Counted from the first letter of the stretch, positions 49,738 to 61,569 are shown. The stretch: 64,000 nt of DNA from Rotaria sordida (GCA_905250125.1 CAJNOL010000372.1:49063-113062), one strand, 5' to 3'. Notes: generated by a model not told the origin, from the sequence alone. Made by a program: numbers and translations.

Positions 49738-50856
49738 TTAACAATCTGTAATATCAGTAATCGTCCTATTAATTAAATTATGACGTTGTTGTATAACTTT
49801 CCAAGCTTTTTCATATTCTTGATATTTTTCTTTTTCATCATGTAAACCTCCACCATGAAATGATGATGAACATACAGTTAACATTGGTTGTTGAATCATT
49901 AAACATGAACAATTTCCTGAGAGTGTTTGTTCATAATCAAGTGAAATATGTGTACATTTAACATGTGCTAATTGAGCTAAAAATCCGGATAGAAACACAT
50001 CACCTACCCATACTGTTTTATTTACTGGATATTTAAATGATGCATCAAGTAATTTATTTCGTATTTGTTTTGACATAAACCAACCAAAACCCGAACAATA
50101 TAATGGAAGAACTGAATATGGCCAAATATATTCACTAATATGAAATTTTCCTTCACGTACTGTTGGTTGATTATCCATTGACCAACCACCACGAAAAAAT
50201 GTTGATCTATCAGATAATAAAAGATTTTGTGTAAGTTTTGGATGATATTTTGAAATATATGATGTATCATTTACTAAATTTGTTACAAGTATTTTTGCTA
50301 TAGATGATATTAATATTGAATCAAGAATTAAATCATCATCAGTTTTAAATAAATATGGAATAAATGGATAAAAATGAAATGACCATTTTAATGCAGCTAA
50401 TTCTTTATAAATAACATTTGGATATGATTCTATATGATCAATTTGAACAATATCATTATATTGTCGTTGTTCATTATTAAGAATTAATTGAATTTCATTT
50501 GAATTTTTTGTTTGACCCACAATAAATACAAAACAAGTTCCAGTTAATGGTGTTGCCCATGTTGAACGTATAATTTTTCTTCGTTTAAAATTAGTTACTG
50601 TTGATAAAATATAAATAATTAAATTATCATTAAATTGACATATTGCTTTATTTGATTTTAAAGATAATTTTACATGTATATAATTATTTGAAGAAATATT
50701 TATTTGATCTTTTGTATTAATTACCGTTTTTTGAAATTTACTAATTATTTTTGAAAATTTTATATCATAAATTGTAATAAAAATAGCTATAATAAGTAAT
50801 ATTAAAAATAAAATAGTATATCCACTTGAAGGATAAGATCTTCGCATTTCTAACAT
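49738..50856 (-). CDS. GT31-family beta-1,3-glycosyltransferase
   Basis: Single-exon frame of 372 residues. It is predicted to be a type II Golgi membrane enzyme adding Gal, GlcNAc or GalNAc in beta-1,3 linkage to glycans. A short cytoplasmic tail and one membrane anchor (residues about 12-30, YTILFLILLIIAIFITIY) precede the lumenal domain. GT31 landmarks: RKIIRSTWA (93-101), a DxD-type metal site KTDDD (171-175), and YCSGFGWFMS (253-262). The WVGDVFLSG segment (283-291) stands where the family usually has EDV-x-x-G. In that last motif the usual Glu is Gly (G285), which may change activity. Potential N-glycosylation sites occur (NISS, NDTS, NKTV). The start ATG at 50856 precedes the anchor; a second Met three codons on is equally possible. 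Confidence 0.88.
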   Translation of the reverse strand: MLEMRRSYPSSGYTILFLILLIIAIFITIYDIKFSKIISKFQKTVINTKDQINISSNNYIHVKLSLKSNKAICQFNDNLIIYILSTVTNFKRRKIIRSTWATPLTGTCFVFIVGQTKNSNEIQLILNNEQRQYNDIVQIDHIESYPNVIYKELAALKWSFHFYPFIPYLFKTDDDLILDSILISSIAKILVTNLVNDTSYISKYHPKLTQNLLLSDRSTFFRGGWSMDNQPTVREGKFHISEYIWPYSVLPLYCSGFGWFMSKQIRNKLLDASFKYPVNKTVWVGDVFLSGFLAQLAHVKCTHISLDYEQTLSGNCSCLMIQQPMLTVCSSSFHGGGLHDEKEKYQEYEKAWKVIQQRHNLINRTITDITDC

Positions 50857-53398
50857 ATAAAATTATTTAATGAAATATTTACTAAAAGAAAAATCAAATT
50901 AATATATTATTATTCTTTACAGTCTCGTTTTTCTATAACTATGTCTATCCAGGAAATTACCATATGGTTTTGTTTTTGATTGATGGAATCAATAAAGAAT
51001 AAATGACAATAGTTAGTTTTCTTTGTTCTTGACAAATGCATCTATGTCTTTAAATATGCCTTTTCTAACTGATTTATTATAAAACCCTTTCTTTGCACAG
51101 AATTAAAGATTTTTCTTAATGATAATTTTTTTTTCTCAGGAAATAGATCGTGTTTTCATGTGAAAAGTAGATGCTGACCAATCAAAAAAAATTATCATAT
51201 TTAGTTTTCTTCTTACTATCTTTTTCAGATGAATAAATGTAATGTAGCATGAATACTTTCAAAAAAAGAGAAAAAGAAGTAAGATTATAGAACAAAAAAG
51301 GAAAAAGAAAAGAACAAAATAAGAAACACATTATACGAAGCTCAGTACTTTTCTATTCTGAAAAGAAATTTATGGCAAAGGATTATTTATTAACACACAT
51401 AAGTTTTCATTATTCAGCTCAAACAAAAAACATTAACAAAGAAAAAAAATATAAAATTTCGGTCTCTTTTTTTTCTTTTGTATTTGGATCACTACAGTGC
51501 ACTTTACTTTTTTTTGCATAAATTTTATTTTATTCTTTACTGTATGCAATTCTAATGGTGAAATTTGAATTTTTTTCGAATACAACGATTGTCAATTTTA
51601 CATCTTGCCACCTACAGTCATATTTGAAGAAAGAAACAAATGAATTTAAAAAAAAAAAAAGAACGAGAAAAAGAAAATAATTTATTTATGATGATTACTC
51701 GTATAGATGTATTTGATTCGAAGAAGCCATTTCGAATTAATGGTTATGCGTAGTTACCGATATTTTATTAGATATCAGTTTTGCATGCTTTTCATCTACT
51801 TTTGAAAGAGTTGAATAGAAATTTTAATGATGCTAATCTAAGGCAAGAATTCTTTTTTTAGAATGTGAGGAAATTAGAAGTTTTTTTTTTTTTTGATTAA
51901 TTATAAAATATGAACAAAAGATAAAAGTAATTATATCTTAAAGATAGCCTCAAATCTCATTAAAAAATTTTTTCAAATTTTCTTCTATTATTTTCAGAAT
52001 AGTTCCGTTTTCATTATTATAATAGAAATCCAAAATAGTGTATATCGTTGAAAATAAAATTCTTGATTCAATATTGACGATGATGTGTTTTATAGTTTAA
52101 TACTTAAAGAAGACGTCAGACACAAGAAATTGAATTACTATTAAGTACAAAATAGTATTATAGAAAATGATCAGTGGATTTATTTTTGTGACATTCAAAG
52201 TCTTACATCATTATTAGAGTGTAAAAATTAGTTGACCATCTCCATGTTGCCGGTATAGCGCATATTAATTCGAACAGTCTATCAGTAGTTTTTGTCCGGT
52301 TTGACGCACATGGATCTTTATAAAAATCACTTGTATTTTAATGATGATAGATGTCTTCTCTTCAAATGGTGAATGTCATTAAGACAACGTTGGATTCTCA
52401 TGAACCTTTGGAATAAGATAAAATGAAATAGGATCTTCAAAAATGCCAGTGAAATTTTCTCTTTTTTTTCTCGTAGAAAATTCTTTAAAAAAAATTTAAT
52501 GTTTTGTTTGTATTTCATTAGAACATTATTATTATGGAAACTACCTTAAATGGTAATGATGAGTAGTTGTTTTATTCTTTTGAAAGAGAAAACTTCAACG
52601 ATTATGCATATATGACACTATTTTTAATCAAATGTAAAATAAGTATGAACTGTGTCCATGAAGACAAGCCAATCTTCACTATTGAGAACATTTATTCTAA
52701 TAAAGTAACCGGGCAAAAGTTGTAGAGAGAGGCTTAGATCCTTGAACATGTCTGTCGAGGAGGCGGAGACCCTCTGGTAACGGCTTTAGAAGGATCTCAA
52801 GCTCCTGTTTAAGCAGTATTCGACCCCTGATTAGGAGGCTAAGTCCCGTCTGTTTACGTTACTAAGCCATCTCCTCCAGCATAAAAGATCATGGGTTGTC
52901 CAAAAAAGCTTTTTCAGAAATCCAGCGGAAGTAGAAATGTATTTTTCTCAGCAAAAATTCTGATTATCCGACACATATTTGCTAAAAACGTCTTAACTGT
53001 TAGTAAAGTTTTCCAAAAATTCTTAGTTTTCTAAGTAAGTTTATTAAAAAAACCTAGCACGAAATAGAAAGTCACCTTTTGAAGGGATGCTGTAAATTAC
53101 TGCTATTCGTTCTCCTGATGATGGTACAAGATATTCATATAAAGTTTCAGACAAAATTACTACAGATGTCTATAAATTAAATCATTCAATACACATTCTA
53201 AATTTATGATCAATTAAAGAGCAAATTTATAAATTCAAATGATTTGATTGTTCTAAAAAATTTCAAATCGTTTAAATAATTCATCTTTTTATTTTTATTA
53301 TCGAAACAAAAACAACAACGGCAATCATATTCATTGAATTAATCCAAGGATTGTTAGAATTTTCTTGATGATATGCCGTTGAGCACATAGCTAAATGT
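50857..53398. other. Intergenic with a GC-rich block
   Basis: No gene recognised. 52690-52890 is notably less AT-rich than its surroundings (GAGGAGGCGGAGACCCTCTGG, GTATTCGACCCCTG, CCATCTCCTCCAGC). It might be a short interspersed or MITE-type repeat, but no tRNA-like fold or TIR could be confirmed. 52220-52325 (GTTTTTGTCCGGTTTGACGCACATG) resembles 6120-6160 (GGTTCTTGTCCGATTTGAATC), indicating another dispersed repeat. Confidence 0.45.
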
Positions 53399-53931
53399 TT
53401 ATGCTAAAAAAACAAATTCTTAAATCAATAAACAAAAGCAAACACAAAACATACTTTTAGCAACAGGTATAACAGCTGGTTGCAAAGGTTCTTTACCTGG
53501 TCCACGATGACCAGCTGCACCTGCTGATGCTTGTCCACCGGCTGCACCCGGTTGACGAGCTTGTTGTGGTCGTCTGGAAAAAAAAACGCCGATTAATTCT
53601 TTTTCTTTTTTTTCTCAATTCAAATTTTTTCTTACAAAAGTGGTGTACGAATTCGTCGTGCTTCTCTTGATCGATTACGAACAACCTTACTATGTATAGC
53701 ACATGATACACAATAATGTAATTTATAATAAAGTTTTGGTAGAATATATCTTGGATACACACTAGCTTCACTAATATCCTTAACAGCAGCTTGTTCAACA
53801 ATATTTCGAATAATGACTTTTTTAATAGCCTTATCTTTTGGTACTAAACGTCGACAATTCGTACAATTAACTGAACGAACACGACCACGTCCATGTTTAC
53901 TACGACCATTATTACGGCGTTTTTTTGTCAT
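53399..53931 (-). CDS. RPS26: Small ribosomal subunit protein eS26
   Basis: Cytosolic ribosomal protein of the 40S platform near the mRNA exit site. Exons 53636-53931, 53455-53573 and 53399-53403; introns 62 and 51 bp. The product is 139 residues, against about 115 in vertebrates. It starts [18 protein letters not shown] and keeps both zinc CxxC pairs (C23/C26 in NCTNC, C74/C77 in YCVSC), as well as KDKAIKK, DISEAS and [10 protein letters not shown]. The family-specific C terminus (RTPPPRFRP type) is replaced by an Ala/Gly/Gln/Pro-rich tail. The final Thr codon and TAA stop are created by splicing a tiny terminal exon; if the last intron were retained, the reading would differ. The second exon is much more GC-rich than the surroundings. 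Confidence 0.92.
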
Positions 53932-54021
53932 TTTATGATGTTAAAATGAATGATATCTAAAAACAATAAATATATATATATATATATATTTAATTGAAAG
54001 ACATTCATTAAATGAACTGAA

Positions 54022-55651
54022 TTAAAATTTTAAAAAAAGATATGAATATGGACCATGTTTAGATTTAATTAACCGCATACTATCAATTACTTTTCCACCC
54101 TAAACATATAAAAGAAAAAAGGAATTTGTTTTTTTTTTGTTATGAAATATAAAAACTATTTAATTAACCTGATCATGAGATACTTGTTTCTAAATATAAA
54201 TGTGAAGAATTATATACATTCATTCGTGTGTAACCATAATCATTATTTTGAAATACTGTCCATTGCCAAGGAATACCAAATGGATCATGATGTTCATTAC
54301 AACCCTATGAAATAAATATATCTTCATTTAAAATCTAATATCTAGTTTTTTCTTAATTACCGCTGATCCAATTATAATATGTACTGAAGCATCCGGATCG
54401 ATATAAGCATCAAATGTACCATTATAAACCTATATAAATATTTGTAGATTCAAGAGAAAACTTCTTTTTTTTTCGATTCATACAGTTTGACTGTAAACTG
54501 GCCATAAATATTCATAACTCTACATCAACACTATATTGTGCAAATAATTTTTCTACACCATATATTTGAATAAATAGAAGACCAAGACGAATCTATCAAA
54601 AAAATACGGAAAAACATACACTTTATTTTTCTATATTCGAGTTTTTCAATCGAAAGACAAAACTTTTATAACAAAAATTTCGTTAAATCATTTTCCCTTT
54701 TCTTCTGTAGATTTATATAGATAAACATCGGTCTCAGTTCCTACTGGCCATTTCAAAAAAACAAAAGGTAAGTAAGTATTTTTTGAATAACTTTTGATAG
54801 AGAACTGCGGTTTTCACCGTTGAAAAGAGGAGATGAAGATATATAATAATAAAATACAGTTGAAAAACCAATTATATGTACAGAACCAACATTAAAACCA
54901 ATTAACAATAAATGAAACCCTATTCAAAATTACTCTAACACATACACAACAAAAAAAAAAGAAACTATTACCTGTAAAAATGATTAGCATCACTACCATA
55001 TGTATTATATGTGACGATGTCATACTAAATTTTGTGACATATTGAGAAAACTTACTACAAAAAAAAAAATAAAGATTCAATATGAATTAGATAAACAAGA
55101 AAATAATTTACTAAGCATTTTCATGATTTCCTGAACAAGTTATATATGGAATATAAGCACAGCTATAAACCATAATAAAGGTGATCAATCGTATTCATTA
55201 CTACCACAATGATAAACGAAAATAAAAATTTATTCAATTTCGTAATTTAATTTTTATTTCATACAATATTTTTGACTAGGTATTAAATCCTATAGAATAA
55301 CACGGTGTATATATTCATGTCGTTTTTCTGAACCACTATCTTGAAAAATACTTATAGAACCAATTTCTCGTTTATTAAACATATCAAATTGACCATATTC
55401 AACAATGAAATCATTAACTTCATTTAATGTTACCCATGTAACAATCATAAGTGTTGGATCGACTAAATTATTAAGAGAAAAAAAAATAAACAATTTGTCT
55501 ATGTGTATAGAACTTTAACTAACGTCCATAAGATAGATGAATTTGTTCTGGTTGACCAAAAAATGGATCACTAGATACAATAGATCTCGATAAAACAATA
55601 TTAAAAATTGTTACAAGTACAACACCACTTAAAAGTACTATGATCTCTATG
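54022..55651 (-). pseudogene. Purple acid phosphatase (metallophosphoesterase) pseudogene
   Basis: Fragments of an ACP7-type secreted purple acid phosphatase appear in the correct order. They are: a hydrophobic N terminus without ATG, then FFGQPEQIHLSYG (about 55530-55630); DPTLMIVTWVTLNEV and SGSEKRHEYIHRV (55290-55465); PYITCSGNHENA (about 55115-55150); NVGSVHIIGFSTVFYYY (about 54850-54900); IRLGL and DVEL, then YEYLWPVYSQT (54481-54597); DPDASVHIIIGSA (about 54361-54430); and DPFGIPWQWTVFQNNDYGY, ending KVIDSMRLIKSKHGPY and TAA at 54022. Lesions: no start codon, loss of the segment with the first metal motifs (GDxG, GDxxY), a deletion removing the GHxH region, and a one-base insertion before the LEQVSHDQ-like stretch. 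Several pieces still have GT...AG borders. The gene is clearly inactive. It lies directly upstream of eS26 on the same strand. Confidence 0.85.
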
Positions 55652-56088
55652 TGAGCTTGTTTTTTTACTATCACAGGGAACCAAGATATCCACCAGAAAA
55701 AGAAAATAAACGGTTGGATGTTGTAAAAGGTAAAAGTGGGACTCCACTATCTTATCAATAGAAATAATCTTGATAAGAATTATGAATTTTTTTCAATATA
55801 AATTGAAATTTTTCAAACCACAAAAAACAAAACATGTCCATGTTTGGAAATATAAAATTAATTCCAGCGTCATCTATGATAATTGTCGGAACTTAGTGAC
55901 CTCTGATATCGTTCTTTTAATATTATACTGTTATTTAGTTCAAGGTCAATGTGAAAAAAAACAAAGTATATTTGTGCATTTTCTTTCTTACTTTAAAACT
56001 TAATCTAAAATAGAATGTTCTAATAAAAACTCTGAAAGGATTTGAGTTTCCAAGTTGCTTCGAGATATATAAATTTCACAGTATAGAC

Positions 56089-57895
56089 CAGAGATGGACG
56101 AGTCAGCAAAAAAGTCGCACCGTCACCGCCCCATTGATAAAGTTCCGCACCGTCACTGTCCCGCCTGTTCAGCATTGAAACCATCATCGTTCCGCCCCGC
56201 CCTGTCCAGAACATGTTTTCAAAAATTATTTCTCGACAAATTTTTCATTAAATTTTTATAATGACTATTTCATTTCATGAGATGAAAAAACATATTTTAA
56301 ATGCATAAACATCATTTCGAAATAGAAAAAAATAAACATATGAAAATGAAAAGCAATTATAATACAACCACTCATTTCGTGGAACTCACGTATATTTTCG
56401 AAGAAAATAGTGATTGTAAGTTTTAAGTTCGAGGTTTGGCGGCTCTTCCCCTCCCCCCTTCCCACCCCATTATAGACACATGGCAACCAGAAAGAGAACA
56501 TTACAGACACCCCGCCCAGGGTTGCCAGATCTTCTGATACGGCAGGAAAAATTCTGATTTTTGAAACTTTTCCTGACGACTTTCCGACGTTCCAATTTTT
56601 TCCGATTTTAACATATTTTTCCGATCGCCTTCAAATTTCCTAATTTTTCTCCAATTTTCGGAGTCTTGTTTGTGAATTCAAGTTCTTAGAATATTCCAGA
56701 ATAATTTAACCATGACGAGGTACCACATATATATTGCGATCTATTTCACCATAATTATCGGGTAATGCAGCGTTATGAACTCAACAAAACACACTTCAGT
56801 GATCTGAAAGCATATCCTTCAATAAAATGATGATGTTTTACAGTCAATAGAGATCCAGTTTTCTATCACGATGAATTAACTTTCTCTGTTCGTTTACTAT
56901 ACTGATAATTAAGAATATTTTCATTTTTGAGCTTTTTTTTGTTTCATCGCAGATATAATAAAACTAATCATAATCGTATGAGTACTAAATTAGCTGTTGC
57001 ACAATTGAAAATCAGAATGAGCTCTGTTTATCCTTGTAGATATTTTTGTAAATATCTGTTACCTCAACCTAATATTTTGAAGAATATTCGAGCTAATAAA
57101 AGAGTATGAACAAAAACGAACGTTATACAGAATAAGTCTTAGTTTCTTTTGCACAAGTTTTCTGAAATGCATGTGTGTGTATGAATTTGCAATGCTGATT
57201 CTATTGTTTCGTCAAGTTGGTTATAGCATTTTTGAAAAAAATAATGTGATCCTGTTCAAATGACATATGTAGATTTCTTAATCATGAGTACATTGTGTAA
57301 TCGATATTTTCTTTAATTCTCTATGAAATATCATTTCCGATATTGTTTCGAAAAGATGAACAGAAGCAAGATAAAGGATATTGAAGCTATTGAAAATATA
57401 CAGACTAGTTATTTAAGCATTGAAAAATACTTTCTGATTTTTTTTCTGATTTCGAGAACAAAAATTCCGACTTTTTTCCGATTTTAAGAAAAGTTTTTCT
57501 GGTTTTTTAATTTTCGATCTGGCAACTCTGACCCTACCATTACAGACCTCAGCAACAGCGTATAAAATGTTCTAGTTTTTATATAATATATCAATGATTT
57601 CGTACGTATTCGAAAAAAAAAGATATTTTACAATTTAAAAATTAGGCATCGGGATAAAAAATTTAAAAAATATACGTAAGTTCCACATTTTAGCTCCTTT
57701 GTAGCCGCGCTAACAAGCTTTTTTTTACTGATTAGTTTTGTGTGAAAAAAATTTTAAAAGATGTCTCTAAAGGTCTGAGTATATTTAAAAAAACAAGGTT
57801 ATACAAAGGCGGGGAAACCGCGAAATTTCGTCATGCACCATCACCGCCCCGCCGGCGGGTTGGGCCGGTGCTACACCGCGGCTCTTCCATCTCTG
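56089..57895. mobile_element. Non-autonomous hAT-type transposon with 8-bp TSD
   Basis: The left end CAGAGATGGACGAG and the right end (complement CAGAGATGGAAGAG) form inverted terminal repeats of the hAT CAGxGATG type. The flanks carry a perfect 8-bp direct duplication GTATAGAC (56081-56088 and 57896-57903), the TSD length of hAT transposases. No transposase frame is present. GC-rich subterminal repeats (CACCGTCACCGCCCC, CACCATCACCGCCCC) lie near both ends. The element is itself interrupted by a second TIR-bearing element at 56517-57530. Confidence 0.88.
56517..57530. mobile_element. Second hAT-like element nested inside the first
   Basis: The ends CAGGGTTGCCAGATC (56517) and, inverted, CAGAGTTGCCAGATC (ending 57530) match at 14 of 15 positions. 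The CAGGGTTGCCA type is common among animal hAT elements. The flanking octamers ACCCCGCC (56509-56516) and ACCCTACC (57531-57538) match at 6 of 8 positions, consistent with an ageing 8-bp TSD. Subterminal regions carry TTTTTCCGATTTTAA on both sides in the same orientation. About 1 kb, without transposase. Confidence 0.75.
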
Positions 57896-58180
57896 GTATA
57901 GACCCTTTTCTATGGATAGCGGATGTAACATGTATTCTTTTGAAAGTCTCATATCTCGAAGAGACTTTGTTCAAAACTTCTGAATTTTCGTATAGAAGCT
58001 ATTCTAGTTGAGTTCTTTATATGCACAAACTTTCAGATTAGAATTCGAAAATATAAGTTTTCCGAAAATCTGAGGTCGCTAGAAAATAGATATATTAAAA
58101 ATTCAATAGCTTAGTCAAATCTGCATGGAAACCTAAATCCTTTTAGGTTTGTTATTAGAACACTATGTAGTATCTAAGGG

Positions 58181-58869
58181 TAAAAAATGATTGCAATCGA
58201 AATGATACCCGGACGAACGGATATCCAGCTGACTCAAAACACAATTGAACTGGGACTAGCGCATGCCGAAATTGAATATTTCTCTTGTGTTTATTTGTAA
58301 TGAACGGAAATTGTATTCATTGCAGTAAGAGATGACGTCAGTAGTATAGATGTAAAAAACTCATCAGATGCAATCAGAGTATCTCTTTAGAGACAAGTTT
58401 ATGTTCAAGAGAACAACATAGACTATTGAAAATTGCAAATGGGATAGAGTCTAATGAAGTGATCAAACAGACTTTTGAGAGTTGAAATAAATCACAAACG
58501 AAATTTCGATACAAATTACGGTTACTATGTAGTTGATTGAATCCAAAACATTTCATCAATGTTTCATGTCATTTAAAACATAAGTCGTGTCGTCTAGTAA
58601 CTAGAATTATGATTGTGTATATACACAAATTTTGATCCAGTGATACCTTTTGTTACTATACCAACTACATAATTTCAAATATTATTTCTATCAATTGTAG
58701 TAAGTAAGTAAGAATGGGTCTAAAATCCTTCTAACATTCTGTTAAAGTTTTCCTATTCTAGTAATCGACACACTGAATAGAACATTCAATCTCAATTAAA
58801 GAATAGTGCTAAGTGGGTAGTTAGGCTATTCTAGAACATTCTAAAGTCTTCCTTTGTAATTGAAATGAC
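58181..58869. other. Intergenic, no gene recognised
   Basis: No coding or RNA feature seen. The frame 58374-58559 on the minus strand is not protein-like. Confidence 0.4.
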
Positions 58870-59855
58870 TGAAATAACGTACGATGCAAAAATAATGAGC
58901 TAAATGTCGAATCCTGTTTTTCTTCGATAAAAATGGATGTTGAAAGAAAACTTTTTTTTACTAAAAGATAGAGCTTCTTCTTCTCTTTGAATCATATATA
59001 ACTTATTTTTATAACATACTCATAAACGAAATCATGTAACAGAAAAGAGAAGCACACTTAAAAAGAATCCACACTTTTTCGATAGAAAGGCCAAGCAAAA
59101 TGTTGATTGTTATATTTCTTCGATGAATAGATTTTAAAAAGAATATTTTTTTATCAGTTAATAGAAAATTTTCTTCTCTTTCGCACAGTGTATGATTAAT
59201 ATTTTTCACATATTAGTAAGTGAATCAAGATGAGAAAAAAGAGAAAGACTTATGCAATAGATTTATAACTTTTATATGATTTCGTTAAAAATATCTTGTA
59301 GACAATAGTTGATTACAACTAACTGTCGTTTTATAAGATGTTTTTAACGAATTCATAAAAGTCGAAGTAAGTACTGTTTGACAAAATCTTTTTAATGGTG
59401 TCCACAAAGATCACATTCATTGACGCCTAACAAGATGTTTGTGATGAGTTCATATAAAAATTATAAATTTATTTTGCAAATGTTTCTTATTTTTTTTCTT
59501 GTCTCATTTTATTTACGTATATAAATCATATACTGTTCGAAAGAGGAGAAAATTTTCTACCAATTGGTAAAAAATATTCGTTGAAAAACGTGTCTGTCGA
59601 AGAGTTATAGAAAACGATATTTTGTGCAGTTTTTCTGAATCTCACGAAAAGTACGGATTCTTTTTAAGGGTACTTATCTTTTCTGTTACATGATTTCGTT
59701 TATGAGTATGTTATAAAAATAAATTATATATGATTCAAAAGAAGAGAAAAAGCTCTATCCTTTAGTTAAAAAGTTTTCTTTCAACACCCCTTTTTATCGA
59801 AGAGAAATAGAATCCGACATTTACTCCATTACTTTTGCATCGTATGTTACGTTTG
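58870..59855. mobile_element. About 985-bp inverted-repeat element
   Basis: Arms symmetric about 59362. A 37-base perfect inverted match lies at 59011-59047 against 59678-59714 (it includes CATAAACGAAATCATGTAAC). Outer blocks AACGTACGATGCAAAA (58876) and TTTTGCATCGTATGTT (about 59833-59848) also mirror. The arms span roughly 300 bp each around a 350-bp unpaired centre. No coding content. MITE/fold-back type, of moderate age. Confidence 0.8.
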
Positions 59856-61004
59856 TGAATATTCTAAATAGCTCAGTTTCTGAGTTTTGTGCAGATAAAT
59901 AATTATATGGTTAATATCAAGAATGATGAGTAGTGATTGGTTGATTAGCCACAGTTGTCATATAATCAATATAAAAAGCGTGAACGAATCAAGTTATAAC
60001 TTTAGGAAATAATCAATACCAAGATTTCTGAGTTAATCGAAATACAGAATAATGTGTTGAGATTTGCTGTATACATAATAAATGTGCACACCAGTCTTAT
60101 TTATCAGCTCAATCAAAAATTGAAATAATAATAATGTAAAATTTAAAAAGAAAACAGAAAATAATCAGTGAGTAGCAACAAATCAAACAAGAAATAGAGA
60201 AAATAGCTATAGTCTGTTAGAAATTTATCATTTTTACATCTTTTGTATTAGTTTAATGAAACTAAAGAAGCGATGTAAATTCCACAGATTAACTCACAAG
60301 AGTCCGCACTGACAAGTTTTTCTATGTAGTGCTGTAACTGGATAGCTCGGCCCTTCCATTGATTACGCAACCATTTAGTAGTTTAACTGATCCTTGAGTA
60401 TATCTCTGAATAGAAAAATTTATTTGATGAAAAAAAATGTCAATATTTGCAATGATCGTTGCGTGTCACATCATACGCTTCTTAGTTATATAGGGAGACG
60501 TGATTTAAAGAGTTTCTTTTCCGCTGAACATTTATCTCTATGTCATATGCAGATGTCACCGATGAACATCTAAAAAGATTTTATTTTCTAATATTGAACA
60601 CAGAAAAGAAACATATTTTTTTAACCAATTAACTGTAAATTATATTCTACGTATTCTTCAATAGATAATAAAAATCTACCTTAATATCTTTATTTTAAAA
60701 TTTATTCAATTTTTCATCAAATTGAATAATTTTGTTTTTATGTTTTCAGATTCGTATTTCCATTTTGTTTTCTTCTTAAAGAAAATCATTTCCATTAAAT
60801 ACTATGACTCATTATATTAAAAAAACATCTATTTAATAACAAGAACTGTTATTCATTCTTCTTGTCTTTTCTATTACTCATTCATATTTATTATTTTCTA
60901 TAAATTTTCTCTTTGTTTTTTGTTTATTTTTTCATATAATAAAAAAACAAAAGTGTGCAATCAATTGAACTAGTCAGTTTTTAGTTTTTCATGAACAGAA
61001 AATC
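59856..61004. other. Intergenic and 5' flank of the small gene
   Basis: 60260-60340 (GTAAATTCCACAGATTAAC, then ACTGACAAGTTTTT) resembles the 57660-57725 end of the hAT nest, so an old repeat fragment is present. The last ~100 bp is the likely promoter/leader of the gene at 61005. An upstream ATG at 60991 opens a five-codon frame ending at TGA that overlaps the main start. Confidence 0.45.
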
Positions 61005-61569
61005 ATGACTGATTTTGCTAAAGTATTTAATATTTATTCAATTGAATCTAATCAAAATCAAGAAAATGAAAATTTCAATTCAGAACAAATCAAACAAGTT
61101 AATGCTAGTAAGAGAAAGAAAAACTAAATAGATATATCGTTTGTTTTTTTTGCTGCAGGTATTAATCAAGATTTTTCAAAACATTATGTTCGAATAATAA
61201 TAAAAATTCCTCAAATGAGAACCAAATTTAATTGGCGTACATTTAGTCGTGATGCAAAAAGTGGTTTAATAACTCAAGCAACATATCATGAAACGTATGT
61301 TATTTTTTAATTTTTTTTGTTACTATTATTAACATTTGTTTTTAAAATTTAGTCAAGTTCATTTTGAATTTATTCTTAATCAAGGTAAACCAACAGAGTT
61401 GAAATATGAATATTCATCACGAGAACCATTTCGTGGTCCAATTGAATATAATAAAAGTTATCTAAAAGTAAATATATTTTCATCTTACAATTAAAAATTC
61501 TTCTATATTTTCTTTCAGTATAAAGATGAGTATGTCATTTGGTTTATACATAAATCTCAACCTTGGTGA
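61005..61569 (+). CDS. Small protein of unknown function, four exons
   Basis: Exons 61005-61107, 61159-61294, 61353-61467 and 61519-61569; introns 51-58 bp, all GT...AG and in frame; 134 residues. The N-terminal 35 residues are Asn/Gln/Glu-rich and probably disordered. The rest alternates hydrophobic and charged residues like a small beta-rich domain (HYVRIIIKIPQMRTKFNWRT, VHFEFILNQ, KYEYSSREPF). It ends with a compact YVIWFIHKSQPW. No signal peptide or membrane segment was seen. I do not recognise the family. Three consistent short introns make it a convincing gene despite its size. It is convergent with the gene at 61781-62200, 211 bp away. A short upstream frame starting at 60991 overlaps the start codon region and could dampen translation. 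Confidence 0.78.

Larger units (their letters stand above)
56011..58180. mobile_element. MITE copy split by a hAT-type insertion
   Basis: The right part (57904-58180) closely resembles 62530-62830, for example TAGTTGAGTTCT, TATATGCACAAA and TTAGTCAAATCT. The short left part (56011-56080: GTTCTAATAAAAAC, GAAAGGATTT, AGTTTCCAAG) matches the complement of the right end (GTTTGTTATTAGAACAC near 58150). Together they form one MITE with inverted ends, into whose left arm the hAT element at 56089-57895 has jumped. Borders are approximate. Confidence 0.6.

Noticed and set aside
52690..52890. GC-rich block with a GTATTCGACCCC motif resembling a Pol III B box (tRNA or SINE)
   Set aside because: No cloverleaf fold, A box at the right distance or flanking duplication could be confirmed by eye.
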